DNA from: Thiothrix sp. UBA5583
GTDB taxonomy: Bacteria > Pseudomonadota > Gammaproteobacteria > Thiotrichales > Thiotrichaceae
Reading direction: 5' to 3'
Assembly: GCA_002425225.1 (NCBI GenBank)
Contig: DILV01000011.1
Coordinates: forward strand, 30,343-94,342
DNA length: 64,000 nucleotides
Part shown: positions 53,319 through 64,000 of the stretch, piece by piece
Numbering within the stretch: position 1 is the first letter of the stretch
How the letters are laid out: each line of letters starts with the position of its first letter
Program-made: the position numbers and the translations under genes
The notes under the pieces: model-generated
The model's input: the letters and a program-made list of their open reading frames with translations, nothing else
The model's database searches: none
Told to the model about the DNA's origin: nothing

Positions 53319-54026
53319 ATGACCATCAAGACCATAACAGGCTTTGCAATTCACGCCACACTATTGGGAACGCTACTGGTAATATCCAGTGCTAGTTATG
53401 CCAGTTCAGCCAACCTGCCAGATTGGATCAATGGTGAGATGAACTGCAAAATTGATGGTCGCCCTGCTAAGATGCAGTGGCGAGTGGAAACTCGCTACGA
53501 AACCACATGCGACACTTTTGGGAGAAATTGTTCGCAAGCAGCTTATGCAGTGAGCATAGGCAGCTTTAGCGATAATGGGGGGTCTTGGGTTCCCCTTGAA
53601 AGTCGCGGCACGGGCAATGGCGGCAATACCTTTTTTATCCGCTACCTTGGGGAACAACCCAACAACTGGGAATTAAGTTTTATCCCCGCCAGAGAAATTG
53701 CTCAAGGTCATAGTGTTTGGCGTGCTGGCACTTATAACGTGCGCTATGACCTAGAATGCTGGAAGGGTGACAAACCGCTACATGAACGTTGTAACGACTA
53801 TGCCTCCCACGCTGTTCAACAGTACCAAAACGCACAACGTCTGTTTTGTGCGATTCCGTCAGATGCTCGCTGGCAAGATAACCACGCAGCCCATCAAACT
53901 TGGTGCGTACAATCTAAGGGCAATCCGGCATGGCTTGATGCAGAAAATAAAGCCCGGAGTGATGTGATTGCACAATGCCGCAACAGCAATACGCGCAGAA
54001 TCATACGCCACGAAGTACCACGATAA
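53319..54026 (+). CDS. Secreted protein ending in the same cysteine module
   Basis: Protein of 235 residues with a signal peptide ending near SYAS. Residues of about 30-150 form an unrecognised beta-rich domain with two Cys (EMNCKIDGRPAKMQWRVETR). The C-terminal 65 residues are a third copy of the module in the previous gene (CNDYASHAVQQYQNAQRLFC; RWQDNHAAHQTWC; ENKARSDVIAQC). GAGGAG precedes the ATG. It is the last gene of the cluster and convergent with phhB, 3 bases away. Confidence 0.75.
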   Translation: MTIKTITGFAIHATLLGTLLVISSASYASSANLPDWINGEMNCKIDGRPAKMQWRVETRYETTCDTFGRNCSQAAYAVSIGSFSDNGGSWVPLESRGTGNGGNTFFIRYLGEQPNNWELSFIPAREIAQGHSVWRAGTYNVRYDLECWKGDKPLHERCNDYASHAVQQYQNAQRLFCAIPSDARWQDNHAAHQTWCVQSKGNPAWLDAENKARSDVIAQCRNSNTRRIIRHEVPR

Positions 54027-54029
54027 ACA

Positions 54030-54323
54030 CTAAGCCGGATACCCCGCCAGTCGATTAATCGCCTGCGCCAGCGTAATATCCTTGTGGGTCAGACCACCAG
54101 CATCATGGGTGGTCAGGCTGATGGCAACGGTTTTGTAGACATTGCACCATTCCGGGTGATGATTCATGCGCTCAGCAACCAAAGCCACTTGCGCCATGAA
54201 ACCAAACGCTTCCACAAAGTCCGCAAACGTTAACACGCGATGCAGCTTGTTTTCACGCAACACCCAACCCGGTAAGCCTTGCAGAATATCTGCCAGTGCG
54301 TCATCAGTCAGTTTGTCAGTCAT
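54030..54323 (-). CDS. phhB: Pterin-4a-carbinolamine dehydratase
   Basis: Protein of 97 residues matching the PCD/DCoH fold, with the family pattern [15 protein letters not shown], then the second His in [11 protein letters not shown]. It recycles the 4a-hydroxy pterin made by aromatic amino acid hydroxylases. No phhA is in the window, so it may serve another pterin enzyme. It overlaps ispF by 4 bases. Confidence 0.9.
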   Translation of the reverse strand: MTDKLTDDALADILQGLPGWVLRENKLHRVLTFADFVEAFGFMAQVALVAERMNHHPEWCNVYKTVAISLTTHDAGGLTHKDITLAQAINRLAGYPA

Positions 54324-54795
54324 TTGTTTTCTCCCAGTAATACAACAGCATGGGCTGCAATACCTTCCTTGCGCCCGGTAAAACCCAGCTTTTCGGTGGT
54401 GGTTGCCTTGACGTTGATTTGCCCGATGGCACATGCCAGATCAGCCGCAATATTTGTACGCATCGCCGGAATATGCGGCATCATTTTCGGCGACTGGGCA
54501 ATGATAGTGCTATCCAGATTGAGGATCGCATACCCCCGGCTTGTTACCAGCCCATAGACATGCCGTAACAGAATACGGCTATCAATGTTCGCGTATTCTG
54601 CGGCGGTATCGGGGAAATGTTGACCAATATCCCCCAGGGCCAGTGCTCCCAGCAAAGCATCGCAAATGGCGTGCAGCAAGACATCACCATCGGAATGCGC
54701 CTTGAAGGCATGAGTATGCGGAATCTTTACCCCACCCAGCACCAAATGATCGCCCTCAGTAAAGGCATGGACATCGTAACCGTGGCCAATTCGCA

Positions 54796-54799
<4 letters not shown>
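54320..54799 (-). CDS. ispF: 2-C-methyl-D-erythritol 2,4-cyclodiphosphate synthase
   Basis: Protein of 159 residues, the fifth step of the MEP isoprenoid pathway. Metal ligands lie in [10 protein letters not shown] (Asp, His) and in [13 protein letters not shown] (His), with [10 protein letters not shown] and [16 protein letters not shown] following. The start may be either of two adjacent ATG codons, both overlapping the DUF2069 stop. No ispD gene precedes it here. Confidence 0.95.
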
Positions 54800-56077
<1,278 letters not shown>

Positions 56078-56164
56078 GAAGCCTCCTGATGGTTTGCGGT
56101 GCAATCTAGCGGGATGCCAGCTTGTACGCAAGTGGGCAAGCATTTTGCAAACGATTAAAGGTAA

Positions 56165-56192
56165 TTGAGTCAATTTTTCGAGCTGATATACT
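56165..56192 (+). promoter_or_regulatory. Promoter of the giant surface-protein gene
   Basis: TTGAGT (56165-56170) and TATACT (56187-56192) are 16 bases apart, and TG at 56184-56185 makes it an extended -10. An AT-rich leader of about 75 bases follows, with no visible Shine-Dalgarno before the ATG at 56270. Confidence 0.7.
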
Positions 56193-56269
56193 GAGAAAAC
56201 ATAATTATAAAAAATATTTAAATAAAAACAGCAAGTCATTGAAAAACAAATAATAGCGATACAATAAAC

Positions 56270-59200
56270 ATGAAAAAACCAGTATCCGCCCCCTACCCTG
56301 CTTCCCGTGTAGGCATCCAGTGTGTACTTGGCTTGCTGTTATGCATGATCCTGATACCCCAGGCATTTGCTGCCAATTGTACAGCCAGCTACACCTATAC
56401 CAGCACAGGCGGCACTGCCAACTACACCCTGAATACCGGGCAGTCACTCAAAATTGCCAGCGGTACATATACCGGCGCACTGGATGGCTTTGCCAGCGGT
56501 TCAAGTGTGTGCGTGGAAACAGGCGCAACGTTTAATCCAGCCAACATTAATGTCATCGCAGGAACACTGACCAACTACGGCACAACAATCCTGCAAACCT
56601 TCGTTTATAACGCAGGTGCAGTTATTGACAATTACGGCACACTGACTTTCCCCGGCGGGCTGAATACCAACGGCATGACGACATACCGTAACCGTACTGG
56701 AGCAACCATGACCATGGATTACAGTTTCCAGTTGGGGAAAAACTCCACCTTCGTCAACGATGGGTTGCTAGTGGCGAAACAAGATTTCAACACGGAAAAT
56801 GGCACAACCCTGACCAATAACCATCGGCTGGAACTGGAAGGCAATTTCAACCCGGATGGCAAGTTTGACAACTACGGGCGGGTTTATGCCAAAGCCTTCA
56901 TGAACATCAATCTGAACTCCGATGTCACCAACTATTGCACGCTGGTGTCATGGGGCGGTTTCAACAACAACAGTGCCTTGATGGATAATCAGGGAACCAT
57001 CCTGATCACCAGTGCCGGTGGTACGCCGGGCGGATTGTGGCAAAACAACAAACCCTTCCAGAACGGCTCAAATGCCAAAATTGCCGGTGGTGATTTCACC
57101 AATAACGACAGTTTTACGGGTGGCGGCCAAATGATTTTCGCCGGTTTTACCCGCAACAACGGTACATTTACCGGTAACAGTAGCAGCGACAAGATTACCT
57201 TTTACGATGAAACCCAGACGGGTTCACAACTGTTTGACGTGGAAAGTGTTGCAGCCGTAAATACGGTAAGGGCTGTCGTGACGCGACCAACTGAGCTGGA
57301 TTCTCCCAGCAATTGCTCAAGCAGCTACAAAAATTTTGCCAACCCGGTAGTGAATGATTACGGCGATGCTCCCGCTTCTTATGGTGATGCCGGTCATGCC
57401 ATCGTTACCGGTATTCACATGGGGACAAAAACGCCTGATGCAGAAGCTGCCAGCCAATACAGTTTCAATGCATCCGCAGACGGTGCAGAAGATGATGGTG
57501 CACCTCATCCTGTTTCCCCCGATGGCCCGGCCACCGTAGCACGTTTCCCTGTTCTTCAGGCTAATGCAAGCAGTTACAGTAGCCCGTTTACTGTCACTAA
57601 TACCACGGGAACAGCAGGCAAACTGTATAGCTGGATCGACTTTGACAAAAGCGGCACGTTTGAAGCGGATGAAGCAGCTTCCGTTGCTGTACCATCCGGC
57701 TCCAGCAATGTGGCAGTCACCCTGACATGGAACAGTATTCCAGCCGACATCAAGATAGGTACTACCTTCATCCGTTTGCGCCTGACCACCGATACAGCGG
57801 TCACAACAGCCTCCCCAACCGGAAATGCCAGTAACGGTGAAGTGGAAGATTACCCGCTTGCCATTTACCAACCCGTACCAAGCAACAGCGTCAACCTGAA
57901 AATCATCAATGGCATTACCCCGTCAAGCTGCCAAACCACGGTTTTTTCAGACAATTTCAACGATTTGACTCACTTCAAATGGGGGGCGCTGGCTGGCGGG
58001 CAGAATATTCGCAACTGGGTCAGGGCTGGTGGTGGAACCGATACTTATGCTGAAGTTGAAGAATGGAATACTGCCCCTTATTACTCAGCCATTTATTTCG
58101 GCAATGGTGCTCTGCGCGGTGTTTACCCTCCCATTCCCAATGGTTTTACTTTCGATGCAGATGGCAAGCTAACCTCAACCCTGACAGCCGTAGCCTTGCG
58201 TGATGTACCAGACGACCTAGATGTTTCCCACTGGGGGCCAAATCCGGTCACATTATCAACCAGTGTGCCAACCCAGGTCGGTAAAGCTTATCGGTTGTAT
58301 TTCAAGGCTATTCCTGAAACTGATAGCAGTACCGAGTTTGCAGATGGCATCATGCGTGTTGACATAACAGGCTCTACGACGGAATCCATCCATTTCAAAG
58401 CACCGGGCAGCAAGGCTGCCGCTCAGGATTATGCCATTGAGTTCACGGCAACAGCGGCAACAACTACTGTTACCTTCGTCAACTACGGTCATGTTGCCGA
58501 TATATGGTGTGATCCACAAACAAACACATGGTGTACGGAGGGTGGCATCAAGGCCGATTTGAACAGTAACGAACTCATTATTGATGATGTGGTAGTAGCA
58601 GCCAAACAGGATTGCGGCAATGATTATGGCGATGCTCCTGCATCATACGGAACACCATCCCACTCAGTTACAACGGGTATTCATCTCGGCAGTGTCGCCC
58701 CCGACACTGAGAGCAGTGCGCAACCTAATGCAACTGCCAGCGGCGATGATAACAATGGTGTGGATGATGAAGGTGGTATCAATATCCCTGCCATGACTCA
58801 AGGCCAGACAGCCACACTGACAGCCGTTGTCACGGGTGCAAGTGGCTATCTGCAAGGCTGGATTGATTTCAATGGCGATGGTGACTTCACTGATACAGGC
58901 GAACAGATTGCCACCAATGTACAGGATAATGGTGCAAGCGACAGCAACGCAGGTGCTGACACTATCGGCATCACTGTCAATGTACCTGCCACAGCAACAA
59001 CCAATCCCACTTATGCACGCTTCCGCTGGTCAACCGCTATCAATCTGGATAGCACCAGTGCTGCTGCCAATGGCGAGGTCGAGGACTATACCCTGACAAT
59101 TGCCTCTGCCCCTTGTTCCCTGATTGTTACCACTACTGCTGACACCGACAATGCCAACAACAACTCCGGCTCACTGCGGGATGCCATGGAATGTGCCAAT

Positions 59201-62200
59201 AACCGTGCTGGAGGGGATACCATAACGTTCAACATGCCCACCACTGAAGCAGGTTACAATGCCACGACCGGCGTATGGACTATCAAACCACTATCACCCC
59301 TGCCTGTCCTGAGTGGTGACAGCACATACATCGACGCCACCAGTCAGGCAGGAGCAAACTGCGGTGACTGGTGGGCAGGCAGCCGTATCCTCAAGGTACA
59401 ACTGGATGGTGCAGGCTTGTCTGCCACAACTGACGGGCTAGTGGTGGAAGGTGACAATTTTGCCCTACGCGGCATGTCCATCACCCGTTTCCCACAAAAC
59501 GGCATCAGTTTCAAAACTGGCGCAGATAACGCGCTGATCGCCTGTGACCACCTTGGCGTTGCTGCTGATGGTATAACTTCCGGCAGCAACAAGACCGGCC
59601 TGAGTCTGGCGGGTACTGCCCTTCTGGTCGGCGGCATGACCGCAGGTGACGCCAATGTGATAGCCCATAATACTGAACAGGGTGTTTCCCTGCCAAACAG
59701 CGCAGGGCAGGTCATACTCATGCGCAACAGCATTCATGCCAACGGCAAACTGGGTATTGATCTTGGTGTCGATAATGTCACTGTCAATGATGCCAATGAT
59801 ACAGATAGCGGAGCAAACCAGTTGCTTAATCTGCCGATTCTGAATCAGGTTATTGTTGGAACAGGCGACATTACCGTGCGTGGTTGCGCCCCTGCTGGTG
59901 CAACGCTTGAACTGTTTGAAGCAGATGTCAGTACCGGTGGCAGCGCGACCCAAGGCGACAACCAGCTTGGTCGCACCAAAGACTACGGTGAAGGTCAACG
60001 CTATCTGGCAAGCTTCGCAGAAAACAGTGCCGCAGATATTGATGCGGGCAATTGTGCCCTCCCCCCTTTCGATACCCATGACAATACTGGTATGAAAGCA
60101 TTCCAGCTTACCTTGCCATTACCGGCAAATGTTGCTATCGGTGACAAACTCACTGCTACTGCCATGCTTGGAAGCGCTGGCACATCCGAATTCGGCCCGG
60201 TCATCATCACCGAAGGTGGCCCGCCCACCGTAGGCGGCGGCAGTTGTGCTGCCACAGGTGGTACAGATATTTTGTTCATTGTGGACAACTCAGGCTCAAT
60301 CACACCAGATGAATACGCTGACTTCGCAAAGACCATCCAGACTGTCGGCACACAACTGCTGGCTGACAATCCGGCAAACCGAATTGGTGTTGCCCATTTT
60401 GGTGGCCCTACCGATTCACTGGTCAGTGGTGGTCAATACGTCTATTTCGAGCGTGACTTTTCTACCGCAGCAATGGCAGCTCCTGTCCGTCAATTTGGTA
60501 CCAACGGTGCGTACAATGTTAACTGGTGGGCAGATCATCTGGCTGGTGCTGTACAACAAATCCGTTATGCCATTGATGGCAATACCGGTACATCATCCAG
60601 CTATATCGTCAGCCCACTACGGGAAATGAGCCGTACTACGGCATCCCCGTTGCAAATCGTCTTGATGACTGATGCAGTACGCTACGGTGACTGGGTTCCA
60701 AGTGACATTTCCATGCTCATCGACCCGCCAGGTTCTGGTGCTGAACCCAATGATGGTTCCGATTTTACCGTTTATAACCAACTGAAAGCTGATGGTATTG
60801 CATTCTCAGTAGTCAGCTTCAACCCAAATCCTGTAGACATTGCTGCATCTGCCGCTATTGCATCAGTAGGCGGAACCTATACAGGGGTAATCGACCCCAA
60901 CCCGCAAGACCCTGATGGCTCCCAAACCACACCGCGCCGTTATATATCGGTCACGTCCGGCTTCCAGTTGACTGCCACACAAGTTGAAGAACTGGTTGAA
61001 GGTACAGCCATTTGTAGCAGTGCCATTTCCGGGCTGGTATTCGAGGATGTCAACTATGGCGGCGGGGCAGCCCGTCCTGCCAGTGAAGCGGGCACAGTTG
61101 GCATTACCAATGCAACCGTTGAAATCTATGACAGCACAGGCAAATACCTGGCACAGACAACAACTGACGCCGATGGCATTTATAAACTGCCCAATTTACC
61201 AGACGGCAAATATTACCTGCGTGCTGTTAGTGATTCTGTCAATTCCAGCCGTGCTGGCAGTAACGGAACAGAAATCCCGGTTCCAACCTATCCCGTTATT
61301 GGTGGTGTCAAAGCAGCCGCTGCTGACGCAAATATCAATCCCGGCTCATCAAATTTGAATACCAGCAATTTCATATTTACGGGTGGCGTACTGAACGGTC
61401 AACAGGCTCAAGCGGTACAAGCAGCTACCCTGACCGGCAATAGCCTCAAGAATGTGGATTTCGGTTTCAACTTCGATACCATCGTTAATGCCAATGACAA
61501 CGGGCAAGGCTCCTTGCGCCAGTTCCTGCTGAATGCCAACTTGCTGGGCAATGACAGTGCCCTGGCACAGAGCGGGCTTATTGCTGGCAAGGAAAACGCC
61601 ATCCTGATGCTACCAACCACCGATCCAAACTATGACAGCACAGGCAAATACTGGAGCATCAAATTGCAAAGTGCCCTGCCGGACATCATTGCCCCGCTGG
61701 TGCTGGACAGCTCCAGACAGACAGGCTTTACCAGTACGCCATTACTGGAACTCAATGGCAATAACGCTGGTTCCAGCAGTCACGGCCTCACCTTGGCAGC
61801 AGGCAGTGATGGCAGCAGTATCCGCTATCTGAGCATTACCCGTTTTGCAGGTGATGGCATTGCCGTTACGGGGAACAGCAAAGGCAACAGCCTCCTCAGC
61901 AACAATATCTACAACAATGGTGGCTTGGGGATTGACCTCGGCAATGATGGCGTTAGCAATAATGACGCGGGTGATACAGACAGTGGAGCCAATAACCTGC
62001 TCAACTACCCTGAGGTGAAAACCAGTTCATTTGGCACAAATGGCTCCAAAATCATCTCCTATGATTTCAACCTGGATTTGCCAGCCAATACCATTGGTTA
62101 CCGTCTGGAATTTTTCAAGAATATTGCCAAAGATCCATCCGGCAATGGTGAAGGCCAGACCTTCATTGGCAGCAAGGACTTCAGTCATCCGGGCGGCGGC

Positions 62201-63841
62201 ACACTCAACTTTAAAGGAACCTTTAACGCCAATCAGGCCGTTACCACCAGCGATTTCATTTCTGTCACAGTAACGGAAAAAACCGGAGCAACCACGTTTG
62301 GCAGTACTTCCGAATTCTCAGGTTCTGCCAACAATAACAATGTCGTTGTTTGTACCAGCCTGATTGACAACCCTGGCTCCGCCTTGCCCGACATGATGAT
62401 TGATGAAAATGCTACCGGTATTACCCTGTTGCAAACCAAGGACAGCAGCGGAAATCCAGTGACTTATGCAATCACTGGTGGAGCCGATTCCAGCATGTTT
62501 ACCGTAGGCCCGGTTTCTGGGGGAACGACGGACTGTGCACAAATCCAGTTTGTCAAGACATTGATCACCAAGGATGCCAGTGTCAATCCCCGCGTCCTGC
62601 CACCCGGCATGATTGACCCCGGTGATTTTGAAGTACCTGTCGATAAAGACAAAGACAATGCCTATGACCTTGAAATTACCGCAACCGCCAGTACCGGACA
62701 AAAATATGCCCGAACATTGCGGGTCAGGGTCATGGATGTCAACGAGGCTCCCATCATCACCTCCAGCAATACTGTCAGTGTGACAGAAGACACTTCCACC
62801 CTAGCACTGGACATCAAATCACAGGATCCGGACAGCGGAGATACCGAAGGCAACGGTTTAAGCTATGCCATTAGCGGTGGTACAGACCAAAATATCTTTG
62901 CGCTGGACAGTAGCAGTGGCATCCTGAACTTCAAGGCCATCCCGGATTATGACGCCCCCATGGATTCCAATCGGGACAACAGCTATGAAATAGCCGTAAC
63001 TGTTACAGACCACGGTGGCCTGACTGCCAGCAAAACCTTCAATATTGCTGTACAAAACCAGACTGGCGATGACGGTGTAAAACTGCAAGCACGGGTATTG
63101 CTACAAGGTGCTTACGATAGCAAAACCGGCCTGATGTCAGACACACTCAACACCCTCAAGTTGCTACCAGCCAATCAACCCTATCAGTCCGCGCCTTTCA
63201 ACCACAGCGGAACTGAAACCATCAGTGCACTGGTCAATAGCAATACCGGTAATCAGTCTATTGTAGACTGGGTACTGCTTGACCTGCGCAGCAGTAGCAA
63301 AACCACCTTAAGTACCCGTGCCGTACTGGTACAACGCGATGGCAATCTGGTTGACGCACAGACGGGTACAACCACCCTGAATTTTGCAGGTATCAGCGCT
63401 GGCAACTACTACGTCAGTGTACGCCACCGCAACCATCTAGGAGTCATGACGGCCAGCCCGGTCAGCCTTGGCAGTACTGCAACGCTGGTGGATTTCAGCC
63501 TTGCCTCAACCAGCGTTGCTGGCAGTGAAACGCGCTATACATCCGGCACACTGGCATTGCTGTGGGTAGGCGACATCAATGCCAGCTCCACCCTGACCTG
63601 CAATGGCCCAGGCAATGACATCACCAACCTGTTAAGTACAGTCCTGAGCAGTACTGAAAACCCACAAGCCTATACCAACTACATTTTGCAGGGCTATCTG
63701 AATACAGACATCAACATGGATGGCAAAACCCTGTTCAGTGGGCCAAACAATGATGCCAATACCCTGCTTGGTAATGTGTTGCTCCACCCGCTCAACAGCA
63801 CCTTTGCGGCAAACTACATTGTCAGGGGAGGATTACAATAG
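56270..63841 (+). CDS. Giant secreted modular surface protein (2523 residues) with GEVED, VWA, SdrD-B-like, cadherin-like and dockerin-like domains
   Basis: A signal peptide (residues of about 1-35, ending FAAN) precedes an Asn/Gly-rich beta-helix. GEVED motifs at 523-527 and 935-939 end two GEVED domains. A CSLREA-like start (SGSLRDAMECANN) and second beta-helix follow. A VWA domain has MIDAS DNSGS at 1339-1343. An SdrD-B-like domain lies at about 1585-1670 (GLVFEDVNYGGGA), then another GSLR-type beta-helix, a cadherin-like domain at about 2158-2265 and C-terminal dockerin-like calcium loops at about 2430-2523 (GDINASSTLTCNGPGNDITN; TDINMDGKTLFSGPNND). No LPXTG-type or PEP-CTERM anchor is seen. 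It is a probable adhesin or sheath/biofilm matrix protein. Confidence 0.85.
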   Translation: MKKPVSAPYPASRVGIQCVLGLLLCMILIPQAFAANCTASYTYTSTGGTANYTLNTGQSLKIASGTYTGALDGFASGSSVCVETGATFNPANINVIAGTLTNYGTTILQTFVYNAGAVIDNYGTLTFPGGLNTNGMTTYRNRTGATMTMDYSFQLGKNSTFVNDGLLVAKQDFNTENGTTLTNNHRLELEGNFNPDGKFDNYGRVYAKAFMNINLNSDVTNYCTLVSWGGFNNNSALMDNQGTILITSAGGTPGGLWQNNKPFQNGSNAKIAGGDFTNNDSFTGGGQMIFAGFTRNNGTFTGNSSSDKITFYDETQTGSQLFDVESVAAVNTVRAVVTRPTELDSPSNCSSSYKNFANPVVNDYGDAPASYGDAGHAIVTGIHMGTKTPDAEAASQYSFNASADGAEDDGAPHPVSPDGPATVARFPVLQANASSYSSPFTVTNTTGTAGKLYSWIDFDKSGTFEADEAASVAVPSGSSNVAVTLTWNSIPADIKIGTTFIRLRLTTDTAVTTASPTGNASNGEVEDYPLAIYQPVPSNSVNLKIINGITPSSCQTTVFSDNFNDLTHFKWGALAGGQNIRNWVRAGGGTDTYAEVEEWNTAPYYSAIYFGNGALRGVYPPIPNGFTFDADGKLTSTLTAVALRDVPDDLDVSHWGPNPVTLSTSVPTQVGKAYRLYFKAIPETDSSTEFADGIMRVDITGSTTESIHFKAPGSKAAAQDYAIEFTATAATTTVTFVNYGHVADIWCDPQTNTWCTEGGIKADLNSNELIIDDVVVAAKQDCGNDYGDAPASYGTPSHSVTTGIHLGSVAPDTESSAQPNATASGDDNNGVDDEGGINIPAMTQGQTATLTAVVTGASGYLQGWIDFNGDGDFTDTGEQIATNVQDNGASDSNAGADTIGITVNVPATATTNPTYARFRWSTAINLDSTSAAANGEVEDYTLTIASAPCSLIVTTTADTDNANNNSGSLRDAMECANNRAGGDTITFNMPTTEAGYNATTGVWTIKPLSPLPVLSGDSTYIDATSQAGANCGDWWAGSRILKVQLDGAGLSATTDGLVVEGDNFALRGMSITRFPQNGISFKTGADNALIACDHLGVAADGITSGSNKTGLSLAGTALLVGGMTAGDANVIAHNTEQGVSLPNSAGQVILMRNSIHANGKLGIDLGVDNVTVNDANDTDSGANQLLNLPILNQVIVGTGDITVRGCAPAGATLELFEADVSTGGSATQGDNQLGRTKDYGEGQRYLASFAENSAADIDAGNCALPPFDTHDNTGMKAFQLTLPLPANVAIGDKLTATAMLGSAGTSEFGPVIITEGGPPTVGGGSCAATGGTDILFIVDNSGSITPDEYADFAKTIQTVGTQLLADNPANRIGVAHFGGPTDSLVSGGQYVYFERDFSTAAMAAPVRQFGTNGAYNVNWWADHLAGAVQQIRYAIDGNTGTSSSYIVSPLREMSRTTASPLQIVLMTDAVRYGDWVPSDISMLIDPPGSGAEPNDGSDFTVYNQLKADGIAFSVVSFNPNPVDIAASAAIASVGGTYTGVIDPNPQDPDGSQTTPRRYISVTSGFQLTATQVEELVEGTAICSSAISGLVFEDVNYGGGAARPASEAGTVGITNATVEIYDSTGKYLAQTTTDADGIYKLPNLPDGKYYLRAVSDSVNSSRAGSNGTEIPVPTYPVIGGVKAAAADANINPGSSNLNTSNFIFTGGVLNGQQAQAVQAATLTGNSLKNVDFGFNFDTIVNANDNGQGSLRQFLLNANLLGNDSALAQSGLIAGKENAILMLPTTDPNYDSTGKYWSIKLQSALPDIIAPLVLDSSRQTGFTSTPLLELNGNNAGSSSHGLTLAAGSDGSSIRYLSITRFAGDGIAVTGNSKGNSLLSNNIYNNGGLGIDLGNDGVSNNDAGDTDSGANNLLNYPEVKTSSFGTNGSKIISYDFNLDLPANTIGYRLEFFKNIAKDPSGNGEGQTFIGSKDFSHPGGGTLNFKGTFNANQAVTTSDFISVTVTEKTGATTFGSTSEFSGSANNNNVVVCTSLIDNPGSALPDMMIDENATGITLLQTKDSSGNPVTYAITGGADSSMFTVGPVSGGTTDCAQIQFVKTLITKDASVNPRVLPPGMIDPGDFEVPVDKDKDNAYDLEITATASTGQKYARTLRVRVMDVNEAPIITSSNTVSVTEDTSTLALDIKSQDPDSGDTEGNGLSYAISGGTDQNIFALDSSSGILNFKAIPDYDAPMDSNRDNSYEIAVTVTDHGGLTASKTFNIAVQNQTGDDGVKLQARVLLQGAYDSKTGLMSDTLNTLKLLPANQPYQSAPFNHSGTETISALVNSNTGNQSIVDWVLLDLRSSSKTTLSTRAVLVQRDGNLVDAQTGTTTLNFAGISAGNYYVSVRHRNHLGVMTASPVSLGSTATLVDFSLASTSVAGSETRYTSGTLALLWVGDINASSTLTCNGPGNDITNLLSTVLSSTENPQAYTNYILQGYLNTDINMDGKTLFSGPNNDANTLLGNVLLHPLNSTFAANYIVRGGLQ

Positions 63842-63939
63842 ACATCTGCCAGCAATCTTTGTAACGAATCAAAGGGTGTGACCGGAAGTGATGCATGGGT
63901 TAATATCTGGTAACTATCCCCATTAAAACGAGTCCCGAC

Positions 63940-64000
63940 ATGTCAGACAAGCCAACACAGCTAGCCCAACGCCTTGCCCGTCATCCCGCACTTCAGGAAC
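63940..64000 (+). CDS. Start of a gene running off the window
   Basis: The first 20 codons (MSDKPTQLAQRLARHPALQE) are visible. They are helical and charged, without a signal peptide. Too little is seen to name it. It begins 98 bases after the giant gene, in the same direction. Confidence 0.45.
   Translation, partial: MSDKPTQLAQRLARHPALQE

Overview
The window reads as one chromosomal segment of a gammaproteobacterium. The marks are dksA followed by gluQ, a fused rlmKL, a bifunctional pheA next to serC and gyrA, an accB-accC-prmA run with aroQ, an ATP-type pckA and a complete MoxR/Bat cluster. The large repeat-rich surface protein and the general gene style resemble sulfur-oxidising filamentous Thiotrichales (Thiothrix and relatives), but that placement is an inference from gene content, not a computed result. 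No rRNA, tRNA, integrase, transposase or CRISPR array was seen.

Layout. 1-3.0 kb: the receiver end of a hybrid kinase, an FAD oxidoreductase and a secreted polysaccharide deacetylase. 3.0-10.6 kb: a type I restriction-modification locus (hsdM, hsdS, hsdR). Between hsdS and hsdR sit a UPF0175 antitoxin, a truncated DUF3368 toxin remnant and an opposite-strand Uma2-type nuclease. 10.7-13.8 kb: an unrecognised protein, a TrpB2-type tryptophan synthase beta chain and an AEC transporter. 13.8-20.8 kb (minus strand): moxR, DUF58, DUF4381, batA, a batB-batC fusion and batD, coupled by short overlaps, with the AEC gene as last member. 20.9-29.4 kb: bolA, then the minus-strand run gyrA, serC, serA, pheA, rlmKL.

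29.7-38.4 kb: an SCP2-like secreted protein, creD, rhlB, pckA behind an array of four TGTCGACA-like sites, a small secreted protein, holA, an unknown gene and a peptidoglycan-binding repeat protein. 38.5-46.1 kb: a HerA-like ATPase, aroQ-accB-accC-prmA, a DUF3426 protein, and dksA-gluQ-HEAT protein. 46.2-47.9 kb: a GntR/UTRA regulator convergent with a PfkB sugar kinase. 48.1-54.0 kb: a co-directional cluster of eight secreted or envelope genes, among them a ricin-type lectin, a coiled-coil/beta-repeat protein, an OmpA-family protein, a lipoprotein and two proteins sharing a new-looking cysteine module. 54.0-56.1 kb (minus strand): arsC, wrbA-like, DUF2069, ispF and phhB, each overlapping the next by about 4 nt. 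56.3-63.8 kb: one gene for a 2523-residue secreted modular protein, then the start of another gene at the window edge.

The most notable points are: (1) the secreted/envelope operon with its repeated Cys module; (2) four evenly phased TGTCGACA-like sites before pckA; (3) loss of catalytic motifs in the RlmL half of RlmKL; (4) an HsdS whose two halves are near copies, predicting a symmetric target; (5) a G/C-rich palindromic repeat family that has entered hsdM in frame, lies at the break of the DUF3368 gene and sits between serC and serA.
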